Positions 18,362 to 27,230 of a stretch of DNA of 64,000 nt are shown in pieces; position 1 is the first letter of the stretch; every line of letters starts with the position of its first letter. Source of the DNA: JAAOII01 sp965207705. GTDB lineage: Bacteria; Pseudomonadota; Gammaproteobacteria; CBDBNL01; JAAOII01. The position numbers and the translations under genes are program-made. The stretch lies in contig OZ242292.1 in NCBI GenBank assembly GCA_965207705.1, positions 1,364,001 through 1,428,000 on the forward strand, given 5' to 3'. Below the pieces are notes generated by a model, which did no database searches, was not told the DNA's origin, and saw nothing but the letters and a program-made list of their open reading frames with translations.

Positions 18362-19741
18362 TTATTTATTTAAATTTTTTAATATTTGTTGCTTGAGATG
18401 AAATATCGTTTCGTAATAAGCGCTATGCCGATCCTTTTCCACACGATTTAACACGGGACGTTTATAGGTTTTCACTATACGCATGGCGGCTATGGAGGCG
18501 ATTTCAGGGTAAAGATTATACTTGTCATTCGCAACTAAAAATACATCAAAGTCATCCTGCATAAATTTTTTACAATTACTAAGCACAGCCGCCACCCCTT
18601 GCTTATATGACTCGCGCGCTTTTATGCCTTGCCCCATAAAAAGAGGTCCTATTTCTAAATCATCTTTTCTTTCAAACCCAAACATCTCGTAAGAATAAGC
18701 ATGTTGTTGATGGTAATCAATTAGCCCGACATACGGAGGACTGGAAAATATCCCTTTAATTTTTTGTTTTTGTAGAATTGCCGCTAATGGGTGCTTTTTC
18801 TTTTGCAACTCTTTAATAATATTTACTTTTCTACTGTCCTGTGCTAAACAAATCTGTTGAGTGTCTGTTCTTAATTTATCAAATTCATTTAAGCGCCTGA
18901 TTGTATCAATGGAATACCTTTGCCACCAATTATTGATAGAAAATATAGGGCGGCAAAGTTTACCGTGCTTTTTACAGTAGTATGGTGAAGTTACTGGATT
19001 TTTTAATGTTCCTAAATCAGCATGAGTTGTTGCGCGGCAAGAGCGAATAGTTCTGCTTAGAATAATTGCTAGTATTTTTTTAAGTCGGACATTCTTAATC
19101 TGCTTAATTTCGTTAAAGACAAAGTTAATCTCACCATGAACAGGTTCTACAAACCACTTACCTAAAAATGTTTCTTGGTCTTGTTGGATAATTCTAATGT
19201 CGTATTGCGCAACTAAATTTTTATAATCGTCTAACAACTTTTTTTCTTTATCAGCAGTGTAATCTTTTTCGTTGATTTCTTTATTGAGTATTTTAATTTT
19301 ATATGCTGGAGAGGGAAAGAATTTACGGTTGTATTCAGCAACAATTTTTGCAAGGTCTATTTCAAACGCCAGGTACTTTTTATTCATTTGAAATTTATTT
19401 AAACTAGCGCTTATTTTTTGTGTTGCATCCTTAATTGCGGGCAATTGATATTTGGCTATTTTGGTATTACTCATCATAGCATTGAATGCTGATACGTCTA
19501 TACCTATGGAATGGAAACCCAGTTCATTGGATTGAACCAAAGTGGTTCCACTGCCGCAAAACGGATCCAAAATAATATCTCCTTTATGAAAACACGTTTG
19601 ATTTTTATAATCATCCGTTTTATCATCTAAAAAATATTCAACTAATTGGGGAATAAACTTGCCTTTATATGGATGTAAGCGATGAACATGCTTGGTTGTC
19701 TCTGCCTCTTTATATTGAGAAAAGATAGATTCCAGTTGACA
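18362..19741 (-). pseudogene. DNA methyltransferase, catalytic part (frameshifted from its N-terminus)
   Basis: Alpha-type amino-methyltransferase (N4-cytosine or N6-adenine). In this frame one reads KHVHRLHPYKGKFIPQLVEYF, the conserved lead-in of a family of type II methyltransferases, then motif I LDPFCGSGTT, acidic GIDVSAFN, and after about 260 residues the catalytic motif IV SSPPYVGLIDYHQQH. The frame has no ordinary start codon before motif I: it opens after a TGA at 19742-19744, and the missing N-terminus is found in another frame overlapping it. The break is explained by loss of one base in the T-run at 19720-19723 (complement AAAA on the plus strand). Restoring one T gives a protein of about 540 residues. 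It may be a true pseudogene, a phase-variable gene, or an assembly error. Confidence 0.75.
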
Positions 19742-19986
19742 TCATCTGTAAGCTGTTTTTTCTTTTGTAGCGTCAAATTACTATCCGCGTAATATTGCAT
19801 AAGTTCTTTAATGCTTAGCCGCGGACTGCCGTTTTGACTATATTTGTTGATCCTCCCGTATTGAATCAAATATGAAATATTGGCGCTAGTGACGGGACGA
19901 TTTAGATAATTAGATGCCCATGTTACAGCATCTTTAACGCTGATAAAATCTTCAGCATCAGATACTAATAATTTTGCCTGTCCCAT
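19642..19986 (-). pseudogene. N-terminal HTH-like fragment of the frameshifted DNA methyltransferase
   Basis: Begins MGQAKLLVSD and carries a helix-rich block (ISVKDAVTWASNYLNRP, then ISYLIQYGRINKYSQNG, LSIKELMQYYAD) typical of the small DNA-binding head of some solitary or type II methyltransferases. It reaches DDVNWNLSF, after which the frame turns to nonsense (LNIKRQRQPSMF) and stops at 19642. In the -1 frame the expected continuation SQYKEAETTKHVHRLHPYKG appears immediately. The two fragments are therefore one ancestral gene. The fragment alone lacks all catalytic motifs. Confidence 0.7.
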
Positions 19987-20069
19987 AATCGGTTGTCATT
20001 ATAGCATTGATATTTATTTGAGCGTAACGAATAAATTCAAAAACATGGAATTCAAATTAAAATATAGCG

Positions 20070-20741
20070 CTATAAATTGGAGGTGTCTTCTTGAGTGTTT
20101 AATTTTATACCGTCGGCAGGTATGACTTCATCGTCAAGTTGGACTCTGTCTTCGGTAGTTAGTTGTAATCTGTCGTTAGCCGCCCAACTAATAACTTTTA
20201 CCAGACAACTATGTTCAAATGGAAGCAGACGTTGCGTCAGCGAATCTGCGCTATCATGCGGCAGAATTTCTATTGCTTTTTGCAATATCATAGGACCAGC
20301 ATCCAAATCATTATTAGTGTAATGAATGCTTAGTCCATGGAATTTTTCTTTGGCTTCAATTACTTTGTCATGGGTATGGAGTCCTGGATACTTAGGCAAT
20401 AACGAAGGATGAATATTAATCATTTTGCCGTAGTAATGGCTAATAATTTCTTCGCCAAGTATATGGAGAAACCCAGCTAGTACCACTAAATCTGGCTGGG
20501 ATTCTTGCAGCTCTTTCATTAGTTCTTTTTCATAATCTTGCCGACTGGGGAAAGATTTTTTATCCAGCGCTCTTGCTGGCAGGCCTAACTCTTGTGCAGT
20601 TACAATACCTGGGGCATCGCCCTTGTTGCTAAGCACTGCGCACACTTCGCCATTAATCTTTCCTTCTTTCATTGCCTGCGCTAACGCCAACATATTGGAA
20701 CCACGCCCGCTGATTAATATAGCGATTCTCTTTTTAGTCAT
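20070..20741 (-). CDS. purN: Phosphoribosylglycinamide formyltransferase PurN
   Basis: Transfers the formyl group of 10-formyltetrahydrofolate to GAR, the third step of purine synthesis. KRIAILISGRGSNMLAL is the N-terminal signature; the catalytic triad is seen as Asn and His in NIHPSLLPKYPGLHTH and Asp in DLDAGPMI. The start is the ATG at 20739-20741 because TCAGGA lies 8-9 nt before it; an in-frame upstream ATG would add 30 unrelated residues overlapping dusA. The 223-residue length is normal. Downstream of dusA on the same strand, with a 58-nt gap. Confidence 0.96.
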   Translation of the reverse strand: MTKKRIAILISGRGSNMLALAQAMKEGKINGEVCAVLSNKGDAPGIVTAQELGLPARALDKKSFPSRQDYEKELMKELQESQPDLVVLAGFLHILGEEIISHYYGKMINIHPSLLPKYPGLHTHDKVIEAKEKFHGLSIHYTNNDLDAGPMILQKAIEILPHDSADSLTQRLLPFEHSCLVKVISWAANDRLQLTTEDRVQLDDEVIPADGIKLNTQEDTSNL

Positions 20742-20799
20742 AAAATTATTCCTGAGTAAATATTCAATTATATTGCATGTTTGCAATAATTCATTAGCA

Positions 20800-21921
20800 T
20801 TAACTACAAGGCAGAAAAGAGCAAACGTCACTAACAGATGGCGGCTTGCTTTCTCGCAGCATCTTGCTTAATTCTTGGCGATAGCGCCTTGCTCCCGCTT
20901 TACCATTATATATGTTTAGTAGATGCATGCCAGTGTAGCGAAATGCTTCTCCACCACGCCACCTTTCTTGCGCATAGTTTAGCTGTTTTTCCAACAATTC
21001 TTCTATAGTGGGTGCCTCATTCTTTTCCGCAAAAAAACGGTGGGCAATTTCTTGCAACATCAAGGGTTGGCGATATGCTGCTCTGCCTATCATCACGCCG
21101 TCAAATTTATCCAGCTGCGCTGTGAGCTCTCCAATGTTATTTATGCCACCATTTAAGATTATGGGTAAGTCAGGGAATGCCTTTTTTAAGCGAGCCACTC
21201 GTTCATAGTCCAATGGTGGAGTATTGCGGTTTTGTGCTGGGTTTAATCCTTTTAGCCATGCCTTGCGCGCGTGAATTATAACCCTGTCTACTCCTGCTTG
21301 CTGGGTTTGCTCTATGAAGTAGTGTAGCTTTTCATCATCATCCCAGTCGTCTACGCCCAAGCGGGTCTTTAGAGTGACAGCAATGCGGCTAATCCCGCCA
21401 GCATTGCTAATACTTTTCATCGCAGCAATACATTCAGCGGTTAATTGCGGCTGTTTTATCATATATGCCCCTACACCTGCTTGAGTTAGTTTACAGCTTG
21501 GGCAACCTGTGTTGAGATTTATCTCATCATAACCCCATTCAATTGCCAGCCGAGTTGCCTGTTTAAGTTCAGTTGGTGAATTACTTGCCACCTGCAGTGC
21601 CAGTGGTTTTTCGCATTCGGAATATCCCAACAATCTTTCTTGATGACCTGCTTTATTACCGCGCAGCATTGAGGCGACAGGAATCATCTCCGTGTAGAGT
21701 AAACAACTGGCACATAGCTGACGCCACAGGTAACGCATCTGTCGGGTGGAGTAGCTAACCATAGGCGCAATGCTTATACGCCAAGCAGGAATACTGCCAT
21801 TGCTGGCATCTCTTTGCTTGTGAGCATGCTGCGGCAACTGGGTTGCCACCTCATTATTTGCCACATCAGTCCCAGTGGTAAGATTATGATTCATTAGGAC
21901 CATTTTAGTATAAATTGTCAA
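20800..21921 (-). CDS. dusA: tRNA-dihydrouridine synthase A
   Basis: FMN-dependent reductase making dihydrouridine in the D-loop of tRNAs (U20/U20a in DusA). TIM-barrel motifs: ISIAPMVSYSTRQMRYLWR, TEMIPVASMLRG, EINLNTGCPSCK (catalytic Cys), IAVTLKTRLGVDDWDD, VIIHARKAWLKGLNPAQNR and GVMIGRAAYRQP. The WLKGL(N/S)P segment is typical of DusA over DusB/C. The 373 residues include about 45 extra at the N-terminus (Asn/Gln/His-rich), so a later start is possible. The ATG at 21919-21921 is uncertain. Shares a strand with purN. Confidence 0.92.
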   Translation of the reverse strand: MTIYTKMVLMNHNLTTGTDVANNEVATQLPQHAHKQRDASNGSIPAWRISIAPMVSYSTRQMRYLWRQLCASCLLYTEMIPVASMLRGNKAGHQERLLGYSECEKPLALQVASNSPTELKQATRLAIEWGYDEINLNTGCPSCKLTQAGVGAYMIKQPQLTAECIAAMKSISNAGGISRIAVTLKTRLGVDDWDDDEKLHYFIEQTQQAGVDRVIIHARKAWLKGLNPAQNRNTPPLDYERVARLKKAFPDLPIILNGGINNIGELTAQLDKFDGVMIGRAAYRQPLMLQEIAHRFFAEKNEAPTIEELLEKQLNYAQERWRGGEAFRYTGMHLLNIYNGKAGARRYRQELSKMLRESKPPSVSDVCSFLPCS

Positions 21922-22011
21922 TAATCTGCATGTAATAATTTGCTGCCAAGCACGCTTTCTGTATAAATCAAATATTGCGCCACTTGTCGCTGGGCGGACT
22001 ATCTATATTAG

Positions 22012-22033
22012 GGAATTATATACTACTTTCCGC
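22012..22033. repeat. Left copy of a 22-bp inverted repeat flanking the TnpB remnant
   Basis: GGAATTATATA followed by CTACTTTCCGC. Its reverse complement matches 22688-22709 at 21 of 22 positions. It overlaps the tnpB stop codon (22016-22018). The pair brackets about 700 bp containing nothing but the truncated transposon gene. Confidence 0.75.
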
Positions 22034-22600
22034 AGGAGAGCAGTTTATATTCGCGCTTCCCAGATAGACACCTTCTGGGATATTAAATATCTCAGAGGGT
22101 TTTACTCCATCTCCACGCAGGGCGTTCCTCGCCCATTTCTTTAAATTAATCGCCGCATTGATATCTCTGTCGTGTTCTGTATTGCATTCAATACATCGCC
22201 ACTTTCTATCAGATAACGTCAATGCTTTGTTCTTATGACCGCAAGCATTACATAATTTAGAACTTGGATAAAACCGATCCACCTTGATAGTAGTGGTCTT
22301 ATACTCCAACATTCTCTTTATGTCTCCAAGACAACTATCACGCATTGAACGATTTAGTCCTCTCTTGTGTTTACCTTTGCGGATCATATTACTAATTGCC
22401 AAATCCTCTAAAACCACGCACCTTGCTTGATTTTCGTCTCGGTAAGCGATTTTACTAGTGAGGATATGGTTGCTGTAATGCCTAATAGACAGAGCCAAGA
22501 AATGATTGTATAACCATCTACCCGTCCCTAACTGCTTTTGCAATATGGCGTCCTGTTCTTTGGTGGGGTAAAGTTTGAGCCGCGCGCTACGATACATCAT
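22016..22600 (-). pseudogene. tnpB: Internally deleted TnpB (IS200/IS605-family RNA-guided nuclease)
   Basis: The N-terminus RLKLYPTKEQDAILQKQ with WLYNHFLA, and the C-terminal half with VVLEDLAISNM (RuvC-II Glu), CNACGHKN...CIECN zinc ribbon and EHDRDINAAINL (RuvC-III Asp), are plainly TnpB. At 194 residues it is about half the usual 360-400. The whole middle, including the RuvC-I Asp, is missing, and the junction near SKIAYRDENQARCVV stays in frame. It cannot be an active nuclease but could still bind RNA. No tnpA lies alongside. The 22-bp inverted repeats at both ends are not the usual subterminal hairpins of the family. Confidence 0.85.
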
Positions 22601-22687
22601 ATCTGTATATCATATCTATGTTATAAAATAGTTCATTAATAAAACCAATACGTTTTAATTATTTTAGAATTATTTTGCAATCATTTT

Positions 22688-22709
22688 GCGGAAAGTAATA
22701 TATAATTCC
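22688..22709. repeat. Right copy of the 22-bp inverted repeat
   Basis: GCGGAAAGTAA followed by TATATAATTCC, the reverse complement of the left copy with one mismatch. It lies 41 nt upstream of the coaBC start, so its AT-rich core may also supply promoter elements for coaBC. Confidence 0.75.
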
Positions 22710-22749
22710 GCTATATTATAATGACAGCATAATTAAGCTTTAATAAAGA

Positions 22750-24009
22750 TTGAACCAATTGAATTTATCTAACCTTTCCAACAAGAATATCCTGCTGGGA
22801 GTTAGCGGCAGCATTGCCGCCTATAAGTCCGCTGAGTTATTGCGACTCTATCAAAAGAATGGAGCGCAAACCCGCGTGATTATGACTCAACAAGCAACAG
22901 AATTTATCACTCCTTTAACTATGCAGGCATTATCTGGCAACGAAGTTCATATTAACTTGGTAGATTATGCCGAGGAGAGAGCTATGGGACATATTGAGTT
23001 GGCACGTTGGGCGGATGTTTTAGTAATAGCTCCAGCAAGCGCTTCTTTACTGGCGCGTCTGGTAAGTGGTGAGGCAAGTGATTTGCTTAGCGCGGTTTTT
23101 TTAGCAACCAACGCGCCCCGTGTAATAGCTCCTGCTATGAACAAAGAAATGTGGGCTAAGGGTATTACTCAACAAAACATTAAGCAGCTCCTAAAATTCA
23201 CAGATACGCATATAACGCAACCAGGCGATGGTTGGCAGGCATGTGGCGAAATAGGGCAAGGACGTTTAGAAGATCCTTCTGAAATTGCCAGACAAACTGC
23301 CGTGCTGTTCACTCGTAATGAATTAGCTGGAGCGCGTATAGTAGTTACTGCCGGACCCACTCGCGAACCCTTGGATAAAGCTAGATACATTAGCAATTAT
23401 AGCAGCGGCAAGATGGGCTATGCTGTGGCAAGAGCAGCGATGGAGGCAGGCGCTGAGGTAACTCTTATTTCAGGTCCAGTTTCTTTGGAGGCGCCGCCGA
23501 ACTGTCGCTTGATTCAGGTTGAGAGTGCGCGGCAGATGATGAGCGCGGCAGAAAAAATTGCGCTTGATACAGATATTCTTATTGCGACTGCGGCAGTGGC
23601 AGATTGGCGACCAGCAAGCCAATCCCAAAGTAAAGTGGCTAAAGAGCTTATTCCAGCTGCGTTGAAATTAGTTGTTAACCCAGATATTTTAGCTAATATG
23701 CGCACTCTTATGCCGCCGAAATCCCTTGCAATAGGTTTTGCTGCTGAGTCGGCTACCAGTAGCGGTGAGTTAAAGAAAAAAGGTAAAGATAAGCTCAAAA
23801 AGAAGGGAGCGGATATGATATGTGTTAATGTCTTGGATAAGGCATTTGGTGCAGATGAGAATGAGATTTTATTGTTATTTGCCGATGGTAAAAGCAAGCA
23901 ATTGCCGCGGATGGTTAAGTCCGCAGCAGCGCATATCATTATGCAAGAAATAGCAAGCATGAAAAATAATCGGGAAGCAGAAAAAGCAGGGAAGAGTAAA
24001 AGCAGGTAA
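22750..24009 (+). CDS. coaBC: Bifunctional phosphopantothenoylcysteine decarboxylase / phosphopantothenate-cysteine ligase
   Basis: Two successive steps of coenzyme A synthesis. The N-terminal flavoprotein (CoaC) has ILLGVSGSIAAYKSAELL, the IELARWADVLVIAPASA segment and the PAMNKEMW substrate clamp. The C-terminal CoaB has VVTAGPTREPLDKARYISNYSSGKMGYA and GFAAES, with C-terminal KKGADMICVN. 419 residues, as expected. The start appears to be TTG at 22750 or TTG at 22759; no ATG is in frame before the first beta strand. The 3' end runs into a 15-nt tandem repeat leading to dut, an arrangement (coaBC-dut) common in proteobacteria. Confidence 0.96.
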   Translation: MNQLNLSNLSNKNILLGVSGSIAAYKSAELLRLYQKNGAQTRVIMTQQATEFITPLTMQALSGNEVHINLVDYAEERAMGHIELARWADVLVIAPASASLLARLVSGEASDLLSAVFLATNAPRVIAPAMNKEMWAKGITQQNIKQLLKFTDTHITQPGDGWQACGEIGQGRLEDPSEIARQTAVLFTRNELAGARIVVTAGPTREPLDKARYISNYSSGKMGYAVARAAMEAGAEVTLISGPVSLEAPPNCRLIQVESARQMMSAAEKIALDTDILIATAAVADWRPASQSQSKVAKELIPAALKLVVNPDILANMRTLMPPKSLAIGFAAESATSSGELKKKGKDKLKKKGADMICVNVLDKAFGADENEILLLFADGKSKQLPRMVKSAAAHIIMQEIASMKNNREAEKAGKSKSR

Positions 24010-24063
24010 GAGTAAAAATAGAAAGAGTAAAAATAGAAAGAGTAAAAATAGAAAGAGTAAAAA
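24009..24063. repeat. 15-nt tandem repeat between coaBC and dut
   Basis: AGAGTAAAAATAGAA repeated 3.7 times. It begins at the coaBC stop codon, and its last partial copy runs into the dut ATG. Every unit carries a GAAAGAG-like purine run. The last one sits 5 nt before the dut start and may act as its ribosome-binding site. Confidence 0.85.
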
Positions 24064-24518
24064 TGACAAGTAAGATAAAAGTTAAAATCCTTGATAAAAG
24101 AATAACGGCAGACATGCTGCCGCGCCGTGCAACTAAAGGTTCTGCGGGAATGGACTTGCGCGTGCTACTTGATGAAAAATGCGTTATTGAACCTGGAGAG
24201 TGCAAGATGCTGACAACTGGAATTGCTATTTATGTAGAAAATCCTGCTTATGCTGCGATTATTTTACCACGTTCAGGGATGGCGCATAAAAGAGGTTTGG
24301 TGCTCGGTAATAGCGTTGGCTTGATAGATTCCGATTATCAGGGAGAGTTAATTATTTCTTGTTGGAATCGCGGCACAGAAACGCAAACAATTGATAGCAA
24401 CGAGAGATTGGCGCAACTGGTGATTATGCCGGTGTGCCAAGCAGAGTTTGAAGTAGTGGAAGAGTTTGAGGCAACTACACGAGGTAGTGGCGGTTATGGG
24501 CATACTGGCAACAAGTGA
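24063..24518 (+). CDS. dut: Deoxyuridine 5'-triphosphate nucleotidohydrolase
   Basis: Trimeric dUTPase, which hydrolyses dUTP to dUMP and limits uracil in DNA. The five family motifs are visible: GSAGMDLRV, PRSGMAHKRGL, GNSVGLIDSDYQGEL, NERLAQLVIMP, and the C-terminal GSGGYGHTG arm. 151 residues, normal. It lies in the coaBC-dut-waaC-uppP run; its stop overlaps the waaC GTG start. Confidence 0.97.
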   Translation: MTSKIKVKILDKRITADMLPRRATKGSAGMDLRVLLDEKCVIEPGECKMLTTGIAIYVENPAYAAIILPRSGMAHKRGLVLGNSVGLIDSDYQGELIISCWNRGTETQTIDSNERLAQLVIMPVCQAEFEVVEEFEATTRGSGGYGHTGNK

Positions 24519-25630
24519 AAATACTTGTTATCAAAACCACCTCTTTGGGAGATATAGTCCATACTTTTCCTGCAGTATCACAGATTAATAAACACTTCCC
24601 TCAAGCGCAAATTGACTGGGCTGTAGAGGAAGAGTTCTCTTCCTTACCTTTGCTGCATCACGCGGTGACGAACATAAGAATAACCAGATGGCGTAAATGG
24701 AAGAGGGAGCCATTTGACGTTAAGCGGAATTATGCTCAATGGCGTCGACTGAAGCAGCAACTTAAAGAGCAAAATTATGATGTTGCGATAGATCTGCAAT
24801 TATTATTAAAAAGTGCTTTGGTGGGTAAAGGAATAGGCGCTGTTCTTCATGGACTCGCCAAAGGGAGAGACCCTTTCGCTTCATTGTATTATGATAAGCG
24901 GCATACTCTTGCAGTGGATGAATTATGGTTACAACAGCAGCAAAATTATGGAATGCTAACGAAGGGAGATGTGCCCCTAAATATGTACCAGGATATGCAT
25001 AAAGTCCAGCTTATGATGAAACTCTGCGCTGCATCTTTGGGTTATAAAGCAGACATCAATGATTGTGATTATGGGATTGATTTGTCGCGTCTAAAAAATG
25101 AAGAAAATCAGATTGCCAATATTCCATCAACCAAGCAAAAGGTGTTTTTGTGTCATAAAACAAGCAAACAACGAAAGGAGCTACCTGTTGATTTTTGGCG
25201 AGGTTTAATTGATGTATTGGCGGCAAGCGGTTATCAATGTATTTTACCAGGACATAGTGATAGTGAAAGAGCACATGCTCATCTATTGATAGAGGGCAAT
25301 GAATCGGTTTGTACTATTTTACCGCGTCTTAGCATAAAAGAAATTGCGCGGATTATGCTTAGTTGCAACACAGTTATTTCGTTGGATACTGGCTTGGGAC
25401 ATCTTGCCACTGCATTGGGCTTGCGAACAATTGCTATTTATTTAGTAAGTGACCCATTAATTTTTGGTTGTTATGGAAATAATGCAATTAATCTAACGGT
25501 TGCCAATAATCCTAAATTAAAAAGGTATTTAACTTCTAAACCTAAATTGTTTTCTTATATCTCATCCATGCTTAAATGTGAGTCGTCCCCTCAAGTAACC
25601 GCTGATGTGGTTATGCAACACATAAAATAA
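24515..25630 (+). CDS. waaC: Lipopolysaccharide heptosyltransferase I (WaaC-like)
   Basis: GT9-family glycosyltransferase adding the first heptose to Kdo of the LPS inner core, at the cytoplasmic face of the inner membrane. The start KILVIKTTSLGDIVHTFPA, then IDWAVEEEFSSLPLLH and a C-terminal nucleotide-sugar site (SLDTGLGHLATALGLRTIAIYL) are characteristic of WaaC. At 371 residues it is some 40-50 longer than E. coli WaaC; the extra is mainly around residues 110-190. The GTG start overlaps the dut stop by 4 nt, suggesting coupled translation. WaaC rather than WaaF is favoured by the N-terminal block, but this rests on motifs only. Confidence 0.85.
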   Translation: MKILVIKTTSLGDIVHTFPAVSQINKHFPQAQIDWAVEEEFSSLPLLHHAVTNIRITRWRKWKREPFDVKRNYAQWRRLKQQLKEQNYDVAIDLQLLLKSALVGKGIGAVLHGLAKGRDPFASLYYDKRHTLAVDELWLQQQQNYGMLTKGDVPLNMYQDMHKVQLMMKLCAASLGYKADINDCDYGIDLSRLKNEENQIANIPSTKQKVFLCHKTSKQRKELPVDFWRGLIDVLAASGYQCILPGHSDSERAHAHLLIEGNESVCTILPRLSIKEIARIMLSCNTVISLDTGLGHLATALGLRTIAIYLVSDPLIFGCYGNNAINLTVANNPKLKRYLTSKPKLFSYISSMLKCESSPQVTADVVMQHIK

Positions 25631-26422
25631 ATGGGATTAATTATCGCTTCATTATTGGCTGTCATTCAGGGGGTGACTGAGTTTCTTCCTATATCCAGCT
25701 CGGCGCATCTTATTCTGCCAGCGCAGTTGTTTGATATCCGTGACCAAGGGCTAATGTTTGATACTGCAGTGCATGGAGGCACTCTGCTGGCAGTTACAAT
25801 TTATTTCCGTAAAGATATTCTGGCAATGCTTGCTGCTTGTAGCAGCGGATGGCGGCAGCCGCAGGCGGCAGAAGAACGTAAGATGGCTTTTTTCATTTTG
25901 CTGGGGAGTATACCAGTGTTAGCCAGCGGCTACTTTTTCTATGATTTTATAGCTACCAAATTGCGTAGCGTTGAAGTCATTGCCGCCACTACTATTGCCT
26001 TTGGAATATTGTTATGGCTGGCAAGCAGGGGGATTAAAGCTAAGCAACGACTCTCCCCTTGGGTAATAGTGCTATGTGGTATTTGTCAGATTTTTGCTTT
26101 AGTTCCTGGAGTTTCACGCTCTGGTATTACTATTACCTTCGCTTTGTTCGCTGGCTATACACCGCAAAGCGCGGCACGACTTTCATTTCTGCTGTCATTG
26201 CCAGTAATAGGAGCGGCTTTTTTATATGGAATATTACGTTTGGTGCTTGAAGGTGAGCAAGGTAATCTATTTGTTGCTTTATGGGGGGCAGCCCTTGCGG
26301 CTTTGTTTGCTTATTTGACAATAGGAATATTTTTCCGCTTGTTGGCAAAAGTGGGAATAATCCCGTTTGTGATTTATCGGCTGTTGTTGGGGGTTGGCTT
26401 GATTATTTTTATTGTGCAGTAG
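25631..26422 (+). CDS. uppP: Undecaprenyl-diphosphatase UppP (BacA)
   Basis: Integral inner-membrane phosphatase recycling undecaprenyl diphosphate to the monophosphate carrier for peptidoglycan and LPS; confers bacitracin tolerance when abundant. Signature motifs QGVTEFLPISSSAHLIL near the N-terminus and PGVSRSGITI about residue 160 are present, with about eight hydrophobic helices over 263 residues. The ATG directly follows the waaC stop. Its 3' end overlaps the convergent cysQ by 14 nt. Confidence 0.96.
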   Translation: MGLIIASLLAVIQGVTEFLPISSSAHLILPAQLFDIRDQGLMFDTAVHGGTLLAVTIYFRKDILAMLAACSSGWRQPQAAEERKMAFFILLGSIPVLASGYFFYDFIATKLRSVEVIAATTIAFGILLWLASRGIKAKQRLSPWVIVLCGICQIFALVPGVSRSGITITFALFAGYTPQSAARLSFLLSLPVIGAAFLYGILRLVLEGEQGNLFVALWGAALAALFAYLTIGIFFRLLAKVGIIPFVIYRLLLGVGLIIFIVQ

Positions 26423-27227
26423 CTGCCACTTCTTGCCAGTGCTTGCTCCATTTTCCATCATCATAGGCGTGGGCAATGAAACTTGGATTTAGAGTGTCAG
26501 CGCGAAAATTATATAACAGTGGGCGCATTTGATAATCCACAACTTTTCCACCTGCCTCTTCCACCAAACATTGACCTGCTGCAGTATCCCATAATGAAGT
26601 GGGGTTAAATCGGGGGTATAGCATTACGCCACCTTCTGCAACTCGCGTGAATTTAAGGGCGCTGCCAGCAGCGATAAAATCCTTGTGATTAATCCTTTGA
26701 ATGAAATCTTGCATTTTAGGGCTATAGTGATGGCTGCTACCAGCGACTATTAAACGGCTGTTCTGCGGAGACATCACGGTTATCTTCTCCCACCCCTCAG
26801 CGCCACGTCTAAATGCTCCTTGCCCGCGTGCCGCGCAATACATCTCTTTAGTAACTGGCAGATAAAGAAGTCCAAATATGGGTTTTTGTTCTTCAATGAT
26901 GGCTATGTTGATAGTGAAATCATCGCTTCTTTTGATAAAGCCCTTAGTTCCATCAAGTGGGTCTATTAGCCAGAACTTCTGCCACTGTTTACGTTCTTCC
27001 CACGGGACTTCCTTTTCTTCTGATAACATGGGAATGTCTATGAAGGCAGGTAATGCTTCATTAAGAATATTATGAGAGGCAAGGTCCGCTTCGGTAAGCG
27101 GTGAATTATCATCTTTAGTGGTTATTTTATAGGTGCTATCATAAAAGCTCATTATTTTAGCGCCCGCCGCTTCTGTTGCTTGGATAATCTCTTTGGCTGG
27201 CACGCCTTTGTCAAGAATTTTTATCAT
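26409..27227 (-). CDS. cysQ: 3'(2'),5'-bisphosphate nucleotidase CysQ
   Basis: Removes the 3' phosphate from PAP (and PAPS), relieving inhibition caused by sulfate activation. Inositol-monophosphatase fold with SPLTEADLASH, WLIDPLDGTKGFIKR (metal site DPLDGT) near residue 90, and the second motif SLWDTAAGQCLVEEAGG near residue 220. The 272 residues are normal. It follows cysC by 3 nt, pairing the enzyme that makes PAPS with one that clears its by-product. Confidence 0.94.
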   Translation of the reverse strand: MIKILDKGVPAKEIIQATEAAGAKIMSFYDSTYKITTKDDNSPLTEADLASHNILNEALPAFIDIPMLSEEKEVPWEERKQWQKFWLIDPLDGTKGFIKRSDDFTINIAIIEEQKPIFGLLYLPVTKEMYCAARGQGAFRRGAEGWEKITVMSPQNSRLIVAGSSHHYSPKMQDFIQRINHKDFIAAGSALKFTRVAEGGVMLYPRFNPTSLWDTAAGQCLVEEAGGKVVDYQMRPLLYNFRADTLNPSFIAHAYDDGKWSKHWQEVAATAQ

Positions 27228-27230
27228 CGG

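Noticed and set aside
20742..20831. 30-residue extension of PurN overlapping dusA
   Set aside because: No family similarity and a proper ribosome-binding site exists just before ATG 20741.
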